Made by a program: the position numbers and the translations under genes. Positions 58,493 to 64,000 of a DNA stretch of 64,000 nt are shown here, one piece after another; positions within the stretch are counted from its first letter, which is position 1, and each line of letters starts with the position of its first letter. The stretch comes from CAWJMD01 sp963845675 (GTDB lineage Bacteria > Actinomycetota > Actinomycetes > Actinomycetales > CAWJMD01). The notes under the pieces are model-generated. The model was not told the origin of the DNA. It did no database searches and saw only the letters and a program-made list of their open reading frames with translations. The stretch spans positions 124,001 to 188,000 of the forward strand of contig CAWJSX010000003.1 of assembly GCA_963845675.1 (NCBI GenBank), in the 5' to 3' direction.

Positions 58493-58601
58493 GGTCCGTC
58501 CTCGATCCGGGGCTGGGAGATGATGCTGCGTGGCGTTTCGTCGCGCCGGACGACCCGCCCCAGCACCATCCTTTCAACCTGGTCAACCGAGCGGAGAAGC
58601 A

Positions 58602-59717
58602 GTGGGTTCCCAGACCGGTGTTCGCCCTCGGCGCAGCGCGCGTCGTCGCGGGCTCGCGGTCGCGGTCACGAACGCGTCCGGACCCACCGGCCTGGCCGTC
58701 ACGCGAGCGCTCCGGGACGACCCCGACGTGCGCTCGGTCGTCGCCGTCGACACCCGCCGCGGCGCGGTCGAGGGGGTGTCGTGGCGCATCGGCGACGCCT
58801 CGTCGCCGTCTGTCGTGCGCCATCTCGAGGGCGTGGACGCGATCGTGCACCTGGCGTGCGCGGACGACCTCGGTCCCACGTTGCTGCTGGACGGCCGGGC
58901 CCGCCGCGCCAAGACGGTCCGCGCCGCTCAGGCCGTGGTCACGGCGGCCGCAGCGGTCGGGGCGTCCCACGTCGTCGTGGTGACGTCCGCGATGGTCTAC
59001 GGCGCACCGCCCGACAACCCGGTGCCGATCCCCGAGGGCGCTGAGCTCGCCGCCACCCCGGACGACGGCCTGGTCGGTGACCTGCTCGAGGTCGAGCAGG
59101 TCGCGGCCTCGGCCGAGCGCTCGTACCCGGGACTGCGCGTGGCGCGGGTGCGACCGGCCGCGCTCGTGGGGCCGGGCGTCGACACGGTCATCACACGGCA
59201 CTTCGAGGCGCCCCGGCTGCTGACGCTCAAGGACGACCGGATGGCGTGGCAGTTCTGCCACGTGGACGACCTGGCGTCGGCGGTGGCGCTGTGCGTCGCG
59301 CAGGGGCTGGAGGGCCCGCTCACCGTGGCCTCCCCGGGGGCGCTCAACCAGACCGCGGTCGAGGCGGTCACCGGCATGCGCCGGATCGAGCTGCCGAGCG
59401 CGCTGGCGTTCTCGACCGCCGAGCGGCTGCACCGGCTGGGTGTGCTGCCGACGCCGGCCGGCGACCTCGCCTACGTCGTGCACCCGTGGGTGGTCGGGTC
59501 GTCCCGCCTGCGGGAGGCCGGGTGGTCGGCGGTCTACGACAACGAGACCTGCCTCGGCGTCCTGATGGAGGAGGTCAGCGGACGGATGGCGCTCGCTGCG
59601 CGCCGCGTCGGGGGCAAGGACGCGGCGGCGCTGGGTGCGGCCGGGGCGGCCGTCGCCGTCGTCGGGACGGCCGCGGTGTGGCGGCAGGCGCGTGCCCGGC
59701 GCCGCCGTGGCCGCTGA
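58602..59717 (+). CDS. NAD-dependent epimerase/dehydratase (SDR) family protein
   Basis: Intact, 371 residues from GTG 58602, with GGAGA upstream. LAVAVTNASGPTGLAVTRAL is a modified Rossmann motif, with VVAVDTRRG, WRIGDASSPSVVRHLEGVDA, IVHLACADD, VVVTSAMVYGAPPDNPVPIP and FCHVDDLASAVALCVAQGLE of extended SDRs. The active-site YxxxK is not evident, so it may be non-catalytic. A C-terminal hydrophobic/basic segment (AAVAVVGTAAVWRQARARRR) could anchor it to the membrane. Confidence 0.83.
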   Translation: MGSQTGVRPRRSARRRGLAVAVTNASGPTGLAVTRALRDDPDVRSVVAVDTRRGAVEGVSWRIGDASSPSVVRHLEGVDAIVHLACADDLGPTLLLDGRARRAKTVRAAQAVVTAAAAVGASHVVVVTSAMVYGAPPDNPVPIPEGAELAATPDDGLVGDLLEVEQVAASAERSYPGLRVARVRPAALVGPGVDTVITRHFEAPRLLTLKDDRMAWQFCHVDDLASAVALCVAQGLEGPLTVASPGALNQTAVEAVTGMRRIELPSALAFSTAERLHRLGVLPTPAGDLAYVVHPWVVGSSRLREAGWSAVYDNETCLGVLMEEVSGRMALAARRVGGKDAAALGAAGAAVAVVGTAAVWRQARARRRRGR

Positions 59718-59876
59718 GCCGAACGGCGCTGGGCCCACCCCACCACCGAGCCGACCGGCCGTCCCCAGCACGGGCACGTAGGCTGTCTGGACACGCTCGG
59801 GGAACCGGAGAACGCCCGGGTCCGTTCGGCAAGGGACGGGGTGGCTTCCCCGCAGACCCCGCAAGGAGAGCCCTCG

Positions 59877-60998
59877 GTGACGTTCCAGGACCTGCGCACG
59901 ACCGACCCCCACGCGGTCGCGCCTGCCGCCGAGCCGGATCGGATGGACTCGCGGACGTGGGCCATGCTCTTCAGCGGGGTCGCCGCCATCCTGCTGTTCG
60001 CGCTCGCGACGTTGCTGCCGCTGCCCTACGCGCTGATGAAGCCCGGCCCCGTGCGCGACGTGCTGGGTGAGGCCGGCGGGACGCCTCTCATCGCCATCGA
60101 GGGGCAGGAGACGTTCCCGACGAGTGGCAGGCTCGACCTGCTGACCGTGCGGGTCACGGGTGGGCCGGGGTCGTCGACCACCGTGTGGGACGTCCTCGGC
60201 GGCTGGGTCGACTCGTCCGTGGCCGTCCGTCCCGTCGACGAGGTCTTCCCGCCCGACGTGACAGAGGCGGACATCGAGGCCGAGAACGCCGCCGAGATGG
60301 TGACCTCGCAGGAGACCGCGACCGCCGCCGCACTCGGCGAGCTGGACATCGCCGTCCCCACCATCCTCACCGTCGCCGGGTTCGCGGAGGACGCACCGGC
60401 CGACGGCCCGCTCCTCGTCGACGACGTGGTCACCGCGGTCGAGGGCGAGAGGATCACCGACCTGCCCCAGCTGCGCGAGGCCCTGCAGCAGGTCGAGCCC
60501 GGCGACGAGGTCTCGGTCGGCGTCACCCGCGAAGGCGACGAGCAGACGATCGACGTGACCACCCTCGGCGACGGGAAGGGGCGCACCATCCTCGGCGTCT
60601 ACGTCGACCCGACCTACACGTTCCCCTTCGACGTCAAGATCGCGATCGAGGACATCGGCGGGCCCAGCGCCGGGATGATGTTCGCCCTCGGCATCGTCGA
60701 CAAGCTCACGCCCGGCGAGATGACCGGCGGGGAGAACATCGCCGGTACCGGCACGATCGACTCGGACGGGACCGTCGGACCGATCGGCGGCATCCAGCAG
60801 AAGCTGGTCGGTGCCTCGGAGGCCGGAGCCGACTGGTTCCTGGCGCCCACCGAGAACTGCACGGAGGTCGTGGACCACGTGCCCGACGGCCTGCAGGTGG
60901 TCGAGGTGTCGAACCTGGACGAGGCCCGTGCGGCCGTCGAGGCGATCGGCGCGGGCGACCAGGCCGCCGTCGACGCCATGCCGAGCTGCGGGAGCTAG
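59877..60998 (+). CDS. PDZ domain / Lon-like (S16) protease, membrane-anchored
   Basis: Intact, 373 residues. GTG 59877 is preferred over 59841 because AAGGAGAG lies just upstream. One N-terminal helix (MLFSGVAAILLFALATLLPL), then LRVTGGPGSSTTVWDVLGGW, a PDZ domain (PLLVDDVVTAVEGERITDLP) and a Lon-type proteolytic domain with Ser in IGGPSAGMMFALGIVDKLTP and Lys in IGGIQQKLVGASEAGA. Family role in envelope protein quality control is inferred. A -10-like TAGGCT lies at 59779-59784; the rest of the 159-base gap shows only an A/G-rich leader. Its stop TAG shares CTAG with the next gene. Confidence 0.92.
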   Translation: MTFQDLRTTDPHAVAPAAEPDRMDSRTWAMLFSGVAAILLFALATLLPLPYALMKPGPVRDVLGEAGGTPLIAIEGQETFPTSGRLDLLTVRVTGGPGSSTTVWDVLGGWVDSSVAVRPVDEVFPPDVTEADIEAENAAEMVTSQETATAAALGELDIAVPTILTVAGFAEDAPADGPLLVDDVVTAVEGERITDLPQLREALQQVEPGDEVSVGVTREGDEQTIDVTTLGDGKGRTILGVYVDPTYTFPFDVKIAIEDIGGPSAGMMFALGIVDKLTPGEMTGGENIAGTGTIDSDGTVGPIGGIQQKLVGASEAGADWFLAPTENCTEVVDHVPDGLQVVEVSNLDEARAAVEAIGAGDQAAVDAMPSCGS

Positions 60999-61608
60999 GT
61001 CAGCGTGTCCGTCAGCGCGTGGACGAGCCCCGGGGCCAGGTCGGGCCCGCTGCCGACCGCGAAGTCGTGGTCGTTGCCACGAGTGCGGATGGCGCACGAC
61101 GAGGTGCCGTCGCGCAGGACGCCCACGGCGAGCCGCACGTCCTGCCTCTCGGGGTGGGCCATCAGGACGTCGAGGGCCTCGTCGGGGCTCTCCGGCAGGT
61201 CGCGCTCCGCCTCCGGCGGCACCACGAAGCGCTCAACGACGACGGCGGCGCCGTCGACCGCGTCGGGCCAGGTGATCCGTCCGAGGATCTCCTCGACGGT
61301 GTCCCCGTCCGGCAGGCCCTCCTGCTCGACCGAGGTGATGTGCTGCGGGGTCGGCGTCGGCGCTGGCCACCAGGTCTGGCGGCAGCTGGTCCCGCAGGCG
61401 AGCTGTCGCGCTCCATCGCCTCGGCGGTCCGGATCAGCGCGAACACGCGTAGCGGACCGTCCCAGCCCCCGCGCGCCACGTGGCGCTCCAGCTCGCGCAC
61501 GGCGCGGTCGAGCGGGCCGTCGGCCCGTCCTGCGGGTGCGTCGGTTCGTCCGGGTTCGTCGATCGTCCTGGCTCCACCTGCACGCCACGATCCAAGCACG
61601 CCGTGCAA
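60995..61608 (-). CDS. PPA1309-type conserved protein (frameshifted)
   Basis: About 204 residues. PLDRAVRELERHVARGGWDG and PLRVFALIRTAEAMERDS, then after two one-base changes near 61400 LRDQLPPDLVASADADP and HITSVEQEGLPDGDTVEEIL, GRITWPDAVDGAAVVVERFV, LMAHPERQDVRLAVGVLRDG and SCAIRTRGNDHDFAVGSGPD. The order of blocks fits the actinobacterial PPA1309 family, which is typically found beside UPF0182. Function unknown. The start (TTG 61608 or GTG 61599) is uncertain. Confidence 0.78.
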
Positions 61609-61649
61609 GGCTGTCTTTCACAGCGTCCCGACCAGAAGGTGTCCTACAC

Positions 61650-64000
61650 GTGAGCTTCGCTCCCGCAGCGCAGACCCGTCCGCCGAGGCCGATGGGCCGT
61701 CGTCGCTCGCCGCTGCTCACCACGCTGGTCGTCCTCGGCGCCCTCGCACTGGTGCTCGGGCTCGTCGCCGAGCTGTGGACCGAGGTGCTCTGGTTCCGCC
61801 AGCTCGACGTGCTGGAGGTCTGGACCACGCGACTGCTGTGGCAGACCGTGCTGTTCGTGGTCGGTGGCGGGCTGATGGCCGCCGCCGTCGCCGCCAGCCT
61901 GCTGGTGGCCTACCGCTCCCGGCCCGTCTACGCGCCGGTCGACGCCGAGCAGCAGAGCCTCGACCGGTACCGCGAGAGCCTCGAGCCGCTGCGCCGCCTC
62001 GTGCTCGTCGTGGTGCCGCTCGGCCTCGGCCTCTTCGCCGGGTCGGCCGCGTCGCAGCAGTGGGAGACCGTGCTGCTGTTCCTCAACGGCGGGCGAGTTC
62101 GGCGTCGCGACCCGCAGTTCGGCCTCGACGTCGGCTTCTTCGTGTTCACGCTGCCGTTCCTGCGCTTCCTGCTCGGCTTCGCCACGGCCGTGCTGGTCCT
62201 GGCGCTGCTCGCGGGCGCCGGGACGCACTACCTCTACGGCGGACTCCGGCTGCAGGGCAAGGGTCCTCGGACGACGCCCACGGCGCGCCGCCACCTCGCC
62301 GGGCTGCTCGCGGGCCTCGTCGCTCGTGCAGGCGGGCTCGTACTGGCTCGACCGGTACTCGCTGCTCACCGCCGACGGGCCGCTGATCGACGGCGCCTCG
62401 TACACGGGCATCAACGCGGTGCTGCCGGCCAAGACGATCCTCGCGATGATCGCCATCGTGGTGGCGGCGCTCTACGCGTACACGGTGTTCCGTGGCAGCT
62501 GGCGGCTCGCGGTGACCGGCCTGGTGCTGATGGTGGTGTCCGCGGTCGCGATCGGCGGCATCTACCCGGCGCTCGTCCAGCAGTTCCAGGTGAAGCCGAG
62601 CCAGCTGACCCGCGAGGCGCCGTACCTGCAGCGCAACATCGAGGCGACGCGGGCCGCCTACGGTCTCGACGACGTCCAGGTGCAGTCGTACGTGCCCGAG
62701 GTGACGGGCACGGCCGGCGCGCTCGCCGACGAGGCGCAGACGGCAGCGAGCATCCGCCTGCTCGACCCCGCGCTGGTGAGCCCCGCGTTCCGCCAGCTGC
62801 AGCGCAACAAGCAGTACTACAACTTCTCCGACCCGCTCGACGTCGACCGCTACCAGATCGAGGGGGAGAGCCGCGACAGCGTCATCGCCGTCCGCGAGGT
62901 CGACCTCGGCGGCCTGTCCGGCAGCCAGCGCAGCTGGGTCAACGACCACACCGTCTACACGCACGGCTTCGGCGTGGTCGCGGCCTACGGCAACCAGCGC
63001 AGCGAGGACGGCCAGCCCGCGTTCTTCCAGCAGGGCATCCCGTCGGTCGGCGAGCTCGGCGACTACGAGCCGCGCATCTACTTCGGTGAGCGCTCGCCCA
63101 CGTTCTCGATCGTCGGTGGTGCCGGAGGGCGCGCCCGAGCGCGGAGCTCGACTTCCCGACGGACGAGGACGGCGGCAACGGCCAGGCGAACACGACGTTC
63201 GCCGGCGACGGCGGCCCGAAGATGGGTGACCCGCTGACGCGGCTGCTGTACGCGTTGAAGTTCCGCGACCAGAACATCCTGCTGTCGGACAGCGTGAACA
63301 GCCGAGTCGCAGATCCTGTACGACCGCACGCCCCGCGACCGGCTCGAGAAGGTCGCCCCGTTCCTGACCGTTCGACGGCGACCCGTACCCGGCGGTCGTC
63401 GACGGCCAGGTGCTGTGGATCGTGGACGGCTACACCACGACAGACGCGTACCCGTACTCCGACCTGCAACCGCTGGGGGAGACCACGACCGACTCGCTGA
63501 CGTCCGCAGAGCGAGGCGGCGATGGCGGCGCGCGGCGACGTCAACTACATCCGCAACTCGGTCAAGGCCACGGTCAACGCCTACGACGGCAGCGTGAACC
63601 TGTACGCGTGGGACGACCAGGACCCGCTGCTGAAGGCGTGGATGTCGGCGTTCCCGGACGTCGGTGAAGCCGCTCTCGGAGATCAGCGGCGACCTCATGT
63701 CGCACCTGCGCTACCCGGAGGACCTGTTCAAGGTGCAGCGCGAGGTGCTGGGTCGCTACCACGTGACCGACCCGGGCGCGTTCTTCATCGGGCAGGACTA
63801 CTGGCAGACGCCGGACGACCCGACCAAGACGGGCGCCGAGACCGCCAACCAGCCGCCGTACTACCTGACCCTGCAGATGCCCAGCCAGGAGGCCCCGTCG
63901 TTCTCGCTCACGTCGACGTACATCCCGCGGTCGACGGACGAGAACGTCTCGAACGTGCTGACGGGCTTCGTCGCGGTGGACGCCGACGCGGGCGCGCAGG
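61650..64000 (+). CDS. UPF0182 membrane protein, partial (many frameshifts)
   Basis: Starts at GTG 61650 and runs off the right edge. Several helices open it: PLLTTLVVLGALALVLGLVA, WQTVLFVVGGGLMAAAVAAS, LRRLVLVVVPLGLGLFAGSA, FLRFLLGFATAVLVLALLAG. After a shift near 62330, GSYWLDRYSLLTADGPLIDG and two more helices; then the large extracytoplasmic part (PYLQRNIEATRAAYGLDDVQ, NFSDPLDVDRYQIEGESRDS, RSWVNDHTVYTHGFGVVAAY). Further one-base changes after 63120 separate RLLYALKFRDQNILLSDSVN, VDGQVLWIVDGYTTTDAYPY and MSHLRYPEDLFKVQREVLGR. A conserved actinobacterial family of ~1,000 residues with unknown role. Confidence 0.92.

Overview
The window is very G+C-rich DNA with GTG and TTG starts, short four-base gene overlaps and many leaderless starts (a TAnnnT hexamer 6-7 bases before ATG/GTG). 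Its gene families are typical of high-GC Actinobacteria: UPF0182, PPA1309-type, DUF2342 zinc protease, DUF3516 helicase, DUF5679, monomeric isocitrate dehydrogenase, WS/DGAT acyltransferase and Tad pili. No rRNA, tRNA, transposase, integrase or CRISPR array was seen, so the genus cannot be fixed. About half of the genes, housekeeping ones included, are split by single-base frame changes, mostly one extra base. I read these as consensus errors of the assembly and annotate such genes over their full reconstructed span.

Layout. 1-3.4 kb: a broken LuxR/STAND-type regulator divergent from an NTF2-like gene and a hemerythrin gene. 3.5-7.8 kb: a Ter stress cluster (Ter-domain protein, TerD, ATP-grasp ligase, TelA and a partner). 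8-12.6 kb: a secreted-type nuclease/phosphatase fold and a two-subunit ABC exporter. 12.6-23 kb: DUF3516 helicase, small redox protein, secreted M28 peptidase, WS/DGAT, PPK2 and a YfhO-like membrane protein. 23-27.8 kb: a compact Tad pilus operon (CpaF, TadB, TadC, pilin-like peptide, two TadE-like proteins, TadG-like protein). 27.8-29.2 kb: two paralogous membrane genes, preceded by a copy of the pre-cpaF promoter-like element and followed by a deleted copy of part of tadG.

29-33.5 kb: GH32 beta-fructosidase divergent from a secreted beta-helix protein, then a P-loop kinase flanked by an intact F420/NADP reductase gene and a remnant of its 3' end. 33.6-41.2 kb: icd, then the most striking locus: a cytoplasmic LCAT-like lipase and, 24 bases away on the other strand, a ~1,296-residue caspase-like/STAND NTPase/beta-propeller protein. 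Such architecture is that of immune or programmed-death effectors. 41-47.4 kb: VanZ, membrane protein, LacI regulator, YdeI, AarF kinase and ThiF-like genes, mostly on the minus strand.

47.5-64 kb: enoyl-CoA hydratase, haloalkanoate dehalogenase-like hydrolase, YgjP-type metalloprotease, DUF222-HNH nuclease, Lrp regulator divergent from a trans-sulfuration enzyme, a molybdate operon (MerR-Mop regulator, ModA, ModB, ModC), NUDIX and DUF2342 genes, an epimerase, a PDZ/Lon-like protease, a PPA1309-type gene and UPF0182, which runs off the right edge.
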